Origin: Bacteroidota bacterium | GTDB lineage: Bacteria > Bacteroidota > Bacteroidia > NS11-12g > UBA9320 | Length of the DNA: 64,000 nucleotides | Direction: 5' to 3' | NCBI GenBank assembly: GCA_016124755.1 | Contig: WGNA01000010.1 | Span: 94,580 to 158,579, forward strand | Part shown: positions 27,309-36,446 of the stretch, piece by piece | How positions within the stretch are numbered: the stretch's first letter is position 1 | Layout: each line of letters opens with the position of its first letter | Position numbers and translations under genes: made by a program | The notes under the pieces: generated by a model | The model's input: only the letters and a program-made list of their open reading frames with translations | What the model was told of the DNA's origin: nothing | The model's database searches: none

Positions 27309-30023
27309 TCATTCAAAAGCCAGACGCACGAGTTCTGCCTGTTCCTCTGCGTGAACTTTTGCATAACCGGTTGCCGGGGTGGAGCTCGATTTTCGGCTGA
27401 GATACTTCAGATCGAATGGCCAGTCGTAGCGGTGCATGTGTGTTCTGGCGCCCATGTTTTTAGGTTCTTCCTGAACCCAGAGCCATGATGCCTTCTTATA
27501 CTTTTTGCCCAATTCCTCAATCTGGTTTTCGGCTAAAGGATAAAGCTGTTCAATTCGAACAATCGCTACATCTTTAATTTTATTTTCCTGCTGATAGGCA
27601 AGAAGGTCGTAATACAGCTTTCCGTTACAGAGGAGAACTTTTCGAACGTCACCGGCTTTCACATTTGCATCGTCGATCACTTCCTGAAAGCCGCCTGAGG
27701 TGAAGTCGGTGAGCGAAGAAACACAGGCCGGATGTCGCAATAAACTTTTGGGTGTCATCACGATCAGCGGTTTGCGGAATTCCCGTTTCAACTGTCTTCT
27801 CAATGCGTGAAACAAGTTAGCCGGAGTGGTCGGATTAATTACCTGCATATTCATGGTCGCACACAACTGAAGATATCTTTCAGGTCGGGCAGAAGAATGT
27901 TCAGGTCCCTGACCTTCCATTCCGTGCGGGAGGTACATTACCACACCGTTGAATCGCTTCCACTTGGTTTCTCCGCTGGATATGTATTGATCGACAATCA
28001 CCTGAGCTCCGTTGGCAAAATCCCCGAATTGTGCTTCCCAGATGGTGAGTCCGTTCGGATTGCTCAAAGCATATCCATATTCAAAACCGAGAACTGCGAA
28101 TTCGGATAACAATGAATTGTAAATCTCAAAACGCGCCTGTTTATCGGAAATGTTGGCCAATGGCACATACTCGGTTTCCGAGTCTTCAGAGGTAAGTACC
28201 GCATGTCTGTGACTAAAAGTTCCGCGCTCGCAATCCTGACCGCTCATGCGTACCGGATGACCTTCTTCAAGCAAGCTTCCGTATGCCATCAGTTCACCCA
28301 TCGCCCAGTCGAAACTTCCGTTTTTGATCATGGTGCGGCGATCTTCCATTAGCTTTTCAACTTTTCGGAAAGCCTTAAAGTCTGCCGGAATCTGAGTGAT
28401 TTTATCGGCAATTTTAGTAAAGGTTGCTTTGGAGATGGAGGTTTTTGGTGAACTAAAGAAGTCCGCTCTTTCGGCTTTGCGGATTTGTTTCCAGGATGTA
28501 CTCGGATTGTCGTGTGAAACCACCGGTTTGTCTTCCCGAACCCAATTCAGTTTTTCCTGCAAAAGGTCTTTAAACTCCTTCTCCATTTTCTTCGCCAGCT
28601 CAATTTCAAGAGCGCCACCTTTTGCGAGTTTGTCCTGATAGATTTCTCTCGGGTTGGCGTGTGACGCAATAGCTTTATAAAGTTTCGGTTGTGTGAAACG
28701 CGGTTCGTCTGATTCGTTATGTCCGTACTTTCTATAACCCAATAAATCTATAAAAACGTCGGAGTGAAATTTCTGCCGAAACTCCATCGCTAGTTGAATC
28801 GTATAAATAATGGCTTCAACATCATCGCCATTAACGTGAAACACCGGGCACTTCGTAGTTTTCGCTACATCAGTGCAATAAATGGAAGTTCTGCCGTCGA
28901 TATAATTCGTGGTGAATCCGATTTGGTTGTTGGTAACGATGTGAATGGTTCCGCCCACGCGATATCCGGGCAAGGCTGCCATTTGAAGTGTTTCGTAAAC
29001 GATACCCTGACCCGAAACTGAAGCATCTCCGTGAATGAGAATCGGAGTGAGTTTATTTTCGTCGTTGTTGTACCGGCCATCGAGTTTTGCACGTCCGAGT
29101 CCGGCCACAACCGGGTCAACCGATTCGAGGTGTGAGGGATTTGGCGACAGAATTAATTTAACATCGTCCCCACTGGTGGTTTTAATTTCAGAAGAATATC
29201 CCAGGTGGTATTTTACATCGCCTTCGAACAGTGCATCCTGATATGCTTTGCCTTCGAATTCGGTAAAGATTTCTTCGTAGCTTTTGTTCATGATGTTCGC
29301 GAGAACATTCAGTCGTCCGCGGTGCGCCATGCCGATCACGTATTCCTTAACTCCGAGTTCGGATCCGTGTTCAATCGCTGAATCGAGAGCAGGAATCAGG
29401 GTTTCGAGACCTTCGAGAGAAAAGCGCTTCTGCCCAACATATTTAGTATGAAGGAAGTTTTCGAATACAACAGCCTGATTGAGTTTCTGGAAAATTCTTC
29501 GCTTTTGCTCAATCGAAAGATTTGCCCGGTTGCGACTGGTTTCCATCTTGTCGCGGAGCCATTCCTTCTGTTCGGTGTTGTGCATGTACATAAATTCAGC
29601 ACCGATAGATCCGCAGTACGTTTCCTCGAGATGGTTAATAATGTCGCGCAGTTTTGCCGGACCGATTCCGATTTCAATTCCGGCATTGAAGGTCTTGTCG
29701 AGATCAGCTTCGGTTAATCCGAAATTCTTAAGTTCAAGTGTGGGTGCATAGTGTCGTCGTTCGCGAACCGGATTGGTTTTAGTGAACAGATGACCTCTGG
29801 TTCTGTAACCGTCGTTTATCAAACGCAGTACGTTGATCTCGTGGATCATGTCGTCTGATACGGATTTGCCGGTTGCAGATCCGTTGCGTTCATAGGCCAG
29901 ATCAAAACCTTCGAAAAATTTCCGCCAGCCAAATTCTACACTGCCGGCATCAGCCTGATATTGTTTGTATAAATCGTCGATGGAATCAACATCGGCGTTG
30001 CTCAGATAGGAATGTCCCAACAT
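27309..30023 (-). CDS. sucA: 2-oxoglutarate dehydrogenase E1 component
   Basis: The thiamine-diphosphate-dependent E1 of the 2-oxoglutarate dehydrogenase complex, which decarboxylates 2-oxoglutarate and transfers succinyl to E2 lipoyl groups. The ATG at 30023 gives a 904-residue protein beginning MLGHSYLSNADVDS; the frame extends to a TTG at 30056, but that codon lies inside the predicted promoter. E1 signatures include IGMAHRGRLNVLANI, LSPNPSHLESVDPVV, GDASVSGQG, TNNQIGFTT, GYRKYGHNESDEPRFTQP, and the C-terminal GMEGQGPEHSSARPERYLQL. It acts one TCA step after icd. The E2 gene (sucB), often adjacent in Bacteroidota, is not in this window. Confidence 0.96.
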   Translation of the reverse strand: MLGHSYLSNADVDSIDDLYKQYQADAGSVEFGWRKFFEGFDLAYERNGSATGKSVSDDMIHEINVLRLINDGYRTRGHLFTKTNPVRERRHYAPTLELKNFGLTEADLDKTFNAGIEIGIGPAKLRDIINHLEETYCGSIGAEFMYMHNTEQKEWLRDKMETSRNRANLSIEQKRRIFQKLNQAVVFENFLHTKYVGQKRFSLEGLETLIPALDSAIEHGSELGVKEYVIGMAHRGRLNVLANIMNKSYEEIFTEFEGKAYQDALFEGDVKYHLGYSSEIKTTSGDDVKLILSPNPSHLESVDPVVAGLGRAKLDGRYNNDENKLTPILIHGDASVSGQGIVYETLQMAALPGYRVGGTIHIVTNNQIGFTTNYIDGRTSIYCTDVAKTTKCPVFHVNGDDVEAIIYTIQLAMEFRQKFHSDVFIDLLGYRKYGHNESDEPRFTQPKLYKAIASHANPREIYQDKLAKGGALEIELAKKMEKEFKDLLQEKLNWVREDKPVVSHDNPSTSWKQIRKAERADFFSSPKTSISKATFTKIADKITQIPADFKAFRKVEKLMEDRRTMIKNGSFDWAMGELMAYGSLLEEGHPVRMSGQDCERGTFSHRHAVLTSEDSETEYVPLANISDKQARFEIYNSLLSEFAVLGFEYGYALSNPNGLTIWEAQFGDFANGAQVIVDQYISSGETKWKRFNGVVMYLPHGMEGQGPEHSSARPERYLQLCATMNMQVINPTTPANLFHALRRQLKREFRKPLIVMTPKSLLRHPACVSSLTDFTSGGFQEVIDDANVKAGDVRKVLLCNGKLYYDLLAYQQENKIKDVAIVRIEQLYPLAENQIEELGKKYKKASWLWVQEEPKNMGARTHMHRYDWPFDLKYLSRKSSSTPATGYAKVHAEEQAELVRLAFE

Positions 30024-30053
30024 CTTAGAATAGTCGTTTTGCCAATTGGCCCG

Positions 30054-30061
30054 CAAAGATA
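30054..30061 (-). promoter_or_regulatory. Candidate -7 promoter element for sucA
   Basis: TATCTTTG on the minus strand is an exact TAnnTTTG match ending 30 bases before the ATG at 30023. It argues against the TTG at 30056 as the start. No clear -33 TTG was found at the usual spacing. Confidence 0.5.
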
Positions 30062-30103
30062 AATTAAACCCTATCCGAAGGCTTTTGAAAAACCAAAATT
30101 GTG

Positions 30104-30871
30104 TCAGGCTTTCGCCGGACGAAGATCCAGATTGTACCGGAGAGCGGTAATTAAGGTGTGATTATTCTCGAAGAGACTTCCACTGAATCCGGATTTGGCT
30201 GCATACTGATTCATGTAGCCCAGCACCAGATCGAAACCTTTTCGGATACTGTAATCGATTGTTAAAGTAAGCCGGTTCTGGTCAAATACAGTTTTTGAAA
30301 ACGACTCAGACACTCCCAAAAAGAATTCGTCGTGAAGTACTGCATAGATCGCATGTTCAGTTTTTGCGATTTTATTCAACGGAACGGCAATCTGAAAACG
30401 GTACCTCACCCGGTGAAGCAAACCATAATGGTCGTGTACCCAATTGCCATACAGATCTTTCACCTTTACCTCGCGATAACGCTGCTCGATTCTCACCCGG
30501 TTCTGGATTTTGCATTTTTTCCATTTGGTGTCGATGGCAAATTGTTCCCAGCTTCGGTGTTCAATCAGCGGATATTTGGCTGGTAGTTCTCCGTATTGAT
30601 GGGCATTCACAAAGTCGTAACCGAGGGTTGTGTGATATGTCTTTTTTTTCCATTCAATTCCACCGCGTACAAGATCCTGCATCGGGTGCGCGATGAGTCC
30701 GCTACGTCTGAAATGAAACTCGGTTCTCAGACTAAAGTTCTTGTAGAGTTTGTGATTTCCCTGATACGCATACCAGGCATTGTACTGCGTGGCGGTATAC
30801 GGTGTGGCTACTCCGAAAGCAACGATCGAAATTGAAACTAAAACTAAAGAACTCAGTAACCGGCGTTTCAC
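30104..30871 (-). CDS. DUF2490 outer-membrane beta-barrel-like protein
   Basis: A 255-residue exported protein. A signal peptide (residues 1-20) is followed by TATQYNAWYAYQGNHKLYKN, the characteristic opening of DUF2490, and by alternating aromatic strands such as RVRIEQRYREVKVKD. The C-terminal ALRYNLDLRPAKA is compatible with barrel strands. The family is probably an outer-membrane beta-barrel of unknown role. Its start overlaps the stop of the MoxR gene by four bases (30868-30871), so it is translated in the same operon as the isomerases. Confidence 0.8.
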   Translation of the reverse strand: MKRRLLSSLVLVSISIVAFGVATPYTATQYNAWYAYQGNHKLYKNFSLRTEFHFRRSGLIAHPMQDLVRGGIEWKKKTYHTTLGYDFVNAHQYGELPAKYPLIEHRSWEQFAIDTKWKKCKIQNRVRIEQRYREVKVKDLYGNWVHDHYGLLHRVRYRFQIAVPLNKIAKTEHAIYAVLHDEFFLGVSESFSKTVFDQNRLTLTIDYSIRKGFDLVLGYMNQYAAKSGFSGSLFENNHTLITALRYNLDLRPAKA

Positions 30872-31836
30872 ATCAATTTGGAAATGATGTTTTCAACCGA
30901 AATTCCTTCTGCTTCCGCTTTGTAGTTCTTTACCACACGATGGCGGAGAACGTAATTGGCAACTGCCTGCACATCCTCGATATCCGGAGAATATTTACCG
31001 TGAATAAGTGCGTGACATTTTGCGCCTAAAACCAGATACTGACTGGCACGCGGTCCCGCTCCGTAGTTCAGATACTGATTCACGATATCTGCTGAACCTG
31101 TAGTGTTCGGACGGGTTTTGTTTACCAGCTTAACTGCGTATTCCATCACATTGTCGGCAATGGGAACTTTTCGCACTAAGGTTTGAAATGCCTGAATATC
31201 GTGCGCTCCGATAATTTTTGAAACGGAGGGTTTAAAATCGGATGTGGTTTGTTTTACGATATTGATCTCGTCTTCCAGACTTGGATAATCGAGAACAATG
31301 TTGAACATGAATCGGTCGAGCTGAGCTTCCGGAAGCGGATATGTTCCTTCCTGTTCAATAGGGTTTTGCGTTGCCAATACGAAGAAAGGTCTTGGCAAAG
31401 CGTGATTCTGACCATTCACCGTAACATTCTTTTCCTGCATAGCTTCGAGCAGAGCCGCCTGTGTTTTCGGTGGAGTTCGGTTGATCTCATCGGCGAGAAT
31501 GATGTTGGCGAAAAGCGGTCCTTTTGAGAACCGGAAATTTCTTTGTTCATCCAAAACTTCAGAACCTGTGATATCCGAAGGCATCAGATCCGGTGTAAAC
31601 TGAATCCGGTTGAAACTCAGGTCAAGAACATCTGAAATGGTTTTAATAAGCAGTGTTTTTGCAAGACCGGGAACACCAATTAAAAGACTGTGTCCGTCAC
31701 AAAAAATACTCATTAAAACTCCGTCAACCACTTCTTTCTGACCGACGATTACCTTTCCGATTTCGCTTCTGAGTTTGGCCGTGATTTCCGTTATCGCATT
31801 GGCAGCCTCTACGTCGTTCTGATACAATTCACTCAT
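30868..31836 (-). CDS. MoxR family AAA+ ATPase
   Basis: A 322-residue cytoplasmic MoxR ATPase, a chaperone-like class often tied to maturation of envelope or von Willebrand-domain proteins. Walker A is GVPGLAKTLLIK, Walker B IILADEINR, with the MoxR hallmark ATQNPIEQEGTYPLPEAQ and sensor-2 RASQYLVLGAK. It sits between three exported peptidyl-prolyl isomerases and a DUF2490 protein, an arrangement common in Bacteroidota. No vWA partner gene is adjacent in this window. Confidence 0.93.
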   Translation of the reverse strand: MSELYQNDVEAANAITEITAKLRSEIGKVIVGQKEVVDGVLMSIFCDGHSLLIGVPGLAKTLLIKTISDVLDLSFNRIQFTPDLMPSDITGSEVLDEQRNFRFSKGPLFANIILADEINRTPPKTQAALLEAMQEKNVTVNGQNHALPRPFFVLATQNPIEQEGTYPLPEAQLDRFMFNIVLDYPSLEDEINIVKQTTSDFKPSVSKIIGAHDIQAFQTLVRKVPIADNVMEYAVKLVNKTRPNTTGSADIVNQYLNYGAGPRASQYLVLGAKCHALIHGKYSPDIEDVQAVANYVLRHRVVKNYKAEAEGISVENIISKLM

Positions 31837-31875
31837 TATTCTCTCGTGTACTTTTTTAATTTTTTAATCTACAAC

Positions 31876-33231
31876 TCAGTTTGTCCAATCGCCCATATCT
31901 TCACATGAGAGATATTTTTCATCAATCCAGATGTACATTTTCTTTCTGAATTCTTTGGCCCAGGCGTCGAGTACGTCCTGTTTCTTTTTTTCTAAAGCGT
32001 AAACCGCCAGTTTTTGATAGTCTTTTTCGAGACTTGCCTGATGTGGTTCACTTTCCGACTTCAAATAAATTATGCGGTATGCGGTTGAGCCATCCATCAA
32101 CGGAACCACATGCGGCTCGCTGATGTCGCCGGCTTTCATTTTTTCGATACGCAATGCAATGTCAGCATCCAGATCGATTACTTCGATGATAGTGCTTCCC
32201 GTATTCGGGTCGGTATAAAATCCGCAGGTTCCCGGACTGTAATCCTCGAGATCATACAACTTAACCGCTTCGCACCAGGTGATGGAATCGTTTAAAATAT
32301 CGGATCTTATTTTATTAATTTTATTTAACGCTTTGTCCTGATCAGAAGTAAGAATTGTGGGCGCAATAAGTATATGCCGGGCATTTATAATTTCCCCTTT
32401 TCGCTCAATGAGTTGAATGATATGGTATCCAAATTTGGTTTTAACCACTTGAGAAATCGAATCTTTTTTTAGTTTAAAAACAGCCGCTTCAAATTCGGGA
32501 ACCATCTGCCCTCGTTTGAATTCTCCCAAATTTCCGCAGTCGTTTGCGGTTCCCTGATCTTTCGAATAAATGGCGGCGGTTGAGCAAAAATCCCGCTTGC
32601 CTTTTATCAGTTCTTCTCTGATTTTCTCTGCAGTTTTGCGGGCGTATTCTTCAGCCACTTTACTCGGAACCGGCTGAACAATGAGTTGGGCAACTTCTAC
32701 TTCGGCACTAAAAAGGGGAATGCTGTCTTTCGGAATTTCTTCGAAGAACTTCCGGACTTCCGTTGGAGAAACTTTTAAATCTCCGATTAATGAATTCTGC
32801 GCTTCCTGAGTGAGCATCTGCTCCTTCACTTTTTTACGCATCTCTTCTTTATACTGTAAGATGGGAAGGCCAAGATACTGTTCGAGTTTATCAACCCCGC
32901 CGGCTTTCGAAGAGAAGTATTCAATTCGCCGGTTGATTTCATATTCAACCCGGTCTTCGGCAACCACTATACTATCGAGATCCGCTTTGTACAAAAGCAG
33001 TTTCTGTGAAAGCAACTGATCAAATACCTCGCAACGGATGTCTCCTTTGTAATCGGGGTACTGCGATTCGGTCTGATAAACTTCTTTATCTAAATCGGAT
33101 TTGAGAATTATACTTTCCCCAACCTGAGCAATTACTTCATCGAGAATCTGATTATTATCCTGAGCCTCAGCGTACGAAAAGCAGAGTAATATCGCAGACA
33201 GAAGCAGCGTGAATTTCCTTAGATTTTTCAT
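31876..33231 (-). CDS. SurA-like periplasmic peptidyl-prolyl isomerase
   Basis: A 451-residue periplasmic chaperone. Signal peptide at residues 1-23 (SYAEAQ). The N-terminal helical segment (IIAQ-like VIAQVGESIILKSDLDKEV) matches the SurA N domain. Two parvulin-type rotamase domains follow, at about 180-285 (FKRGQMVPEFEAAVFKL, KTKFGYHIIQL) and 286-400. SurA binds unfolded outer-membrane proteins, so a role in barrel assembly is likely. Three Cys in the second domain are unusual for a rotamase domain. Its start codon touches the stop of the preceding gene (shared base 33231). Confidence 0.88.
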   Translation of the reverse strand: MKNLRKFTLLLSAILLCFSYAEAQDNNQILDEVIAQVGESIILKSDLDKEVYQTESQYPDYKGDIRCEVFDQLLSQKLLLYKADLDSIVVAEDRVEYEINRRIEYFSSKAGGVDKLEQYLGLPILQYKEEMRKKVKEQMLTQEAQNSLIGDLKVSPTEVRKFFEEIPKDSIPLFSAEVEVAQLIVQPVPSKVAEEYARKTAEKIREELIKGKRDFCSTAAIYSKDQGTANDCGNLGEFKRGQMVPEFEAAVFKLKKDSISQVVKTKFGYHIIQLIERKGEIINARHILIAPTILTSDQDKALNKINKIRSDILNDSITWCEAVKLYDLEDYSPGTCGFYTDPNTGSTIIEVIDLDADIALRIEKMKAGDISEPHVVPLMDGSTAYRIIYLKSESEPHQASLEKDYQKLAVYALEKKKQDVLDAWAKEFRKKMYIWIDEKYLSCEDMGDWTN

Positions 33232-34088
33232 TAATAGATTTCTACCTTTTGTGCTTTATACGTCTGTTCTACGATCTCATCTTCGATTTGTTGCATGAGC
33301 TCTACCTTGCGTTTGTTGAGGATGATGTCACGGATTCGTTGTCGTTCGAACTCAAGAGGTGAGGAATTATTCTTCACGCGAAAATCCAGAATATGCACGT
33401 AATAGCTATAGCCATTGTCTGAAAATCGAATAAACTTGTTGTTATTCAGATAACTTTCCTGGTTGTAGGTAATAATGGGGATCTCTTTTAAAACATCATT
33501 AAAAGAATACCATGTAGAGTCGTCGGTTTGGAAATATCCTTCGTTTTCGTTCACATGATATTGCAGAATCAGTTGATCGTCGGCATCCTGCGAAATAAAT
33601 AACCTCCACAGTTTTTCCAGATCTGCAACCGGTTCTTTCAGTTTGCAATATTTAAGGCGAAGTATGTTTTCCTTGAGTTCGAAATTCTCTTTATTGTTTT
33701 CGTAGTACTCCGAAATTTCGCCTTCGTCAACTGTGGTGTCGAGTCTTTCGGCAACCATTTTTTGCTGAAGTTCGTAAACCAGCAAATCGTTGTAATACTT
33801 TAAAACCAGATCAGCCTTGTCTTTTTCGAAATCGGTAAGTACCTGTTTCGCTTTTTGAATAATGGTTTGTTCGCGAATCCAGAGTTGGATGAATTCGTAA
33901 AAAACCGTTGCGCTGTCTTCCCGTGTATATTTCCCGTAAAGAGCTTTCATTGCTTCCGATTCGTACAACGGCTGATCGTAAACCTTGGCGAGAATACGAT
34001 CCTTTTTGTGCCCGTCGTCTTTCTTTGGCGGAAGACAGGAATTACAGATAAGCGGTATTGTAAAAACGAGAAAGCCCGGACCGCGCAT
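33231..34088 (-). CDS. SurA/PpiD-like lipoprotein without rotamase domain
   Basis: A 285-residue lipoprotein. The N-terminus has the lipobox ICNSC (lipid on Cys near residue 18) followed by basic residues. The rest is helical and resembles the SurA N domain plus its C-terminal helix (EAMKALYGKYTREDSATVFYE, QRIRDIILNKRKVELMQQIE). No parvulin catalytic region is visible, so it may act as a non-catalytic holdase or adaptor for its two neighbours. It starts six bases after the upstream isomerase stop and is presumably translated with it. Confidence 0.7.
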   Translation of the reverse strand: MRGPGFLVFTIPLICNSCLPPKKDDGHKKDRILAKVYDQPLYESEAMKALYGKYTREDSATVFYEFIQLWIREQTIIQKAKQVLTDFEKDKADLVLKYYNDLLVYELQQKMVAERLDTTVDEGEISEYYENNKENFELKENILRLKYCKLKEPVADLEKLWRLFISQDADDQLILQYHVNENEGYFQTDDSTWYSFNDVLKEIPIITYNQESYLNNNKFIRFSDNGYSYYVHILDFRVKNNSSPLEFERQRIRDIILNKRKVELMQQIEDEIVEQTYKAQKVEIY

Positions 34089-34094
34089 GGAGAT

Positions 34095-36047
34095 TTAAGG
34101 TTTTCCCTGAAATAACTGACTCAGTGCATTGGGGTTAATCACCACCTTGTACCGACCTTTCAGTTCCTGAATCCATTGATCTTCAAGATACTTCTGATAA
34201 TCGGAAGTGGCCGGTCCCATTGCTTCTTTCAGTGTTTTTGGTCCCGGAGCAATCAAACTATCGATTCTCAGCACTGTCGGGTTTCCGGCATCAGTGAACG
34301 TATGCAAACCAACTGTCCACTCCTGTGCATCCATTGCAGAATCGCGACCGTGTTCAATTATCTTTTGTTGAATTTTAAGGGCAAGAGGATCTTTCTTGTT
34401 GAGTTTTGCTTTCAGGTCTGCATCCGAAATATTTTTCTTCAAACCTTTCATGAGTTTCTTCTCGGTTTTAGCGCTGTTACAGGTGTAAATACGAATACCT
34501 GCACGTTGTTGCCATTGATAATTCTGCTGATGAGCAGCGAAGAATTCTTTTAAACCTGTTGTGTCTTCAGTCGCTTTGGTCCAAACCATATCGTTGGTGA
34601 GTTCGAACAACAATATTCCGTCGCGGTATTCCTGCATGAGGTATTTAAAGTCGTCGTATTTCTGCTCGAGAATTGATTCTTCGTAAGTAAGATTCATGTC
34701 GTCGGCGTATTTGGCAAAGAGTCTTTCCACATGTTGTTTTGCATTTACATTTCGAGCGGGATTTTGCTGAACGTAAATATTGAAGGCTCCGTAATTGAAT
34801 TTTTTCTTTCCGATGGTAAAGAGAGTGGAATCAGCGCGAAGAGCATCCGGAATAATCCAACTTTGTCCGTTAATAGCGGAAGAATCGATGTTAGCGATAT
34901 AGGTATTCCAGTTCTTCTGATTGATTTTATAATCGTTCTCTTTTTTAACTCTTGCCAGAACAGCGGATCGGTTGAGTTCGCTTCTCGAGTCCCGGGTGAT
35001 TTTCATTTTAATCGCTTCCTTGGAATCTTCAAAAGAAGGATTCGGTCTGTGTTCTTTTCGATAGATGATGTGCCATCCAAGTTCTGTTTTTACCGGTTTG
35101 GAAAATTCTCCGTCTTTTAACGCAAATGCTGCTTCGCGAAAATCAGCCGGAACATTACCACCGATACTTTTGATCCAGTTAAGTGTGCCTCCGCGTTCCC
35201 GGGTATTAAAATCCTCGCTGTATTTGAAAACCAGGTCTTCCCATTTTTCACCTTGTTGAAGTTTTTGATAAATGGCATCGATGCGCGGTTTCATGGTATC
35301 GTATTCCGCCTCATTATTTATTCTGATGAGAATATGCGCTACCTGAACCTCCCCTCTGGCCGGTCTTTTATCGTGTACCTTTAATAAGTGATAACCGTAC
35401 TGGGTTCTGAACGGTTGACTAACTTCTCCGACCGGAGTGTTGTACGCCTGAGTTTCGAAAGGATAAATCATGTTGAAGACCGTGAAATATCCGAGACGAC
35501 CGGCTTCTTTTTTTCCATGTTCGTCGGTGCTGCTGTCGCGGGTGAGCTGTTCGAATGAATATTTACCGCTCACAATGAGATCGCGCCAATGGTTGATTCT
35601 TTTCCAGGCAGCTAACGTGTCTTCCGGACTGGCGACGGGTGATAAATAAATCATGAGGTTGCTGGCGTCTACTTCGTATTTGCTTCGTTCGTAGGCTTCT
35701 TCCACCAGCTTTTCCGTAACCGTTTTGTCGGTAAGATAGGGTTGTGCTAATTGTTTGCGATACCCGGCAAGTTCTTTTTTATAATCTGCATTGGTATCCA
35801 TCCCGAGCCGGTAGGCTTCCTTTACTTTTAGTTTGAACTTTACATAAAGATCTTCGTATTCCTGAAGTTCCTCAATAGATGGTTTCTTGTCTGGATTGCG
35901 GTTGTTCTTGCTGAAAACTCTTTCGAATTCAGCACCCCAAACCGTGTCTTTGTCAACTGTGAAAACTACCGGACCTCCTTTTTGTGCTAAAGAAAGTAGC
36001 GGACATATCAAACAAATCAGAAGCAGGTTCCTTTGTCTAATTCCCAT
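34095..36047 (-). CDS. SurA/PpiD-like periplasmic peptidyl-prolyl isomerase with two rotamase domains
   Basis: A 650-residue periplasmic chaperone and the first gene of the envelope operon. Signal peptide at 1-21. The first rotamase domain (about 125-235) contains GRLGYFTVFNMIYPFE and FRTQYGYHLLKVHD; the second (about 236-340) contains VAHILIRI, GTLNWI and KTELGWHIIYRKEHRP. An additional C-terminal region of about 300 residues is not found in SurA and ends in IDSLIAPGPKTLKEAMG. Function in outer-membrane protein folding is inferred from the family. No exact TAnnTTTG element was found upstream; TAAATTCG at about 36083-36090 is one base off. Confidence 0.87.
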   Translation of the reverse strand: MGIRQRNLLLICLICPLLSLAQKGGPVVFTVDKDTVWGAEFERVFSKNNRNPDKKPSIEELQEYEDLYVKFKLKVKEAYRLGMDTNADYKKELAGYRKQLAQPYLTDKTVTEKLVEEAYERSKYEVDASNLMIYLSPVASPEDTLAAWKRINHWRDLIVSGKYSFEQLTRDSSTDEHGKKEAGRLGYFTVFNMIYPFETQAYNTPVGEVSQPFRTQYGYHLLKVHDKRPARGEVQVAHILIRINNEAEYDTMKPRIDAIYQKLQQGEKWEDLVFKYSEDFNTRERGGTLNWIKSIGGNVPADFREAAFALKDGEFSKPVKTELGWHIIYRKEHRPNPSFEDSKEAIKMKITRDSRSELNRSAVLARVKKENDYKINQKNWNTYIANIDSSAINGQSWIIPDALRADSTLFTIGKKKFNYGAFNIYVQQNPARNVNAKQHVERLFAKYADDMNLTYEESILEQKYDDFKYLMQEYRDGILLFELTNDMVWTKATEDTTGLKEFFAAHQQNYQWQQRAGIRIYTCNSAKTEKKLMKGLKKNISDADLKAKLNKKDPLALKIQQKIIEHGRDSAMDAQEWTVGLHTFTDAGNPTVLRIDSLIAPGPKTLKEAMGPATSDYQKYLEDQWIQELKGRYKVVINPNALSQLFQGKP

Positions 36048-36446
36048 AATATCTGTGTCTTGATGAGTTTGTTTCGAATTAAAGAATCGCGAATTTAATG
36101 ATATCGCTAGCTCGAAAGGTAAATACAGTTTCAGATTCTGACGGATAGATGTTTCCGCAGCCGAATTGTTTGCGGTGAAACGGAAACCGGCTTAGGGATG
36201 GACGCGGTTACCCGGATTGCCATTTCTGTAATTACAACTGCAACGCTGCAACAGCGATTGGCAATGAGCTGGCGCAGCAACAGCAGTTGTTACAGAATGC
36301 AATTCGGGTTTGAGCAGACAGCCCGTAAAGCCCCATTAAAGAATTCTAAAATGCGCGAAGTAGAACAGGTCTGAATGTTTTGGTGCCGAAGATGTTCATT
36401 TACGATTGTGCCAACTTTCGGATGAAGATTGTAAGTTCGTCGGACT
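36048..36446. other. 399-base divergent intergenic region with long hairpin
   Basis: The region separates divergent genes and so should contain two promoters. It has a 100-base imperfect inverted repeat (36210-36309). No gene is seen. TAAGTTCG near 36430 is a weak TAnnTTTG variant for the rightward gene. Confidence 0.5.
36210..36309. repeat. Imperfect 100-base inverted repeat
   Basis: The left arm starting ACCCGGATTGCCATTTCTGT and the right arm whose reverse complement starts ACCCGAATTGCATTCTGTAA pair over about 36 positions, with small bulges. A central loop holds AACAGCGATTGGCAATGAGC. Multiple CTGC/GCAG and AAC/GTT steps make it a strong potential hairpin in RNA or single-stranded DNA. Its origin and role are unknown. 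Confidence 0.7.

Noticed and set aside
36210..36309. Integron attC site
   Set aside because: The bulged hairpin shape is suggestive, but the conserved end boxes (RYYYAAC and GTTRRRY) are not in the right places, and no integrase or cassette genes are near.
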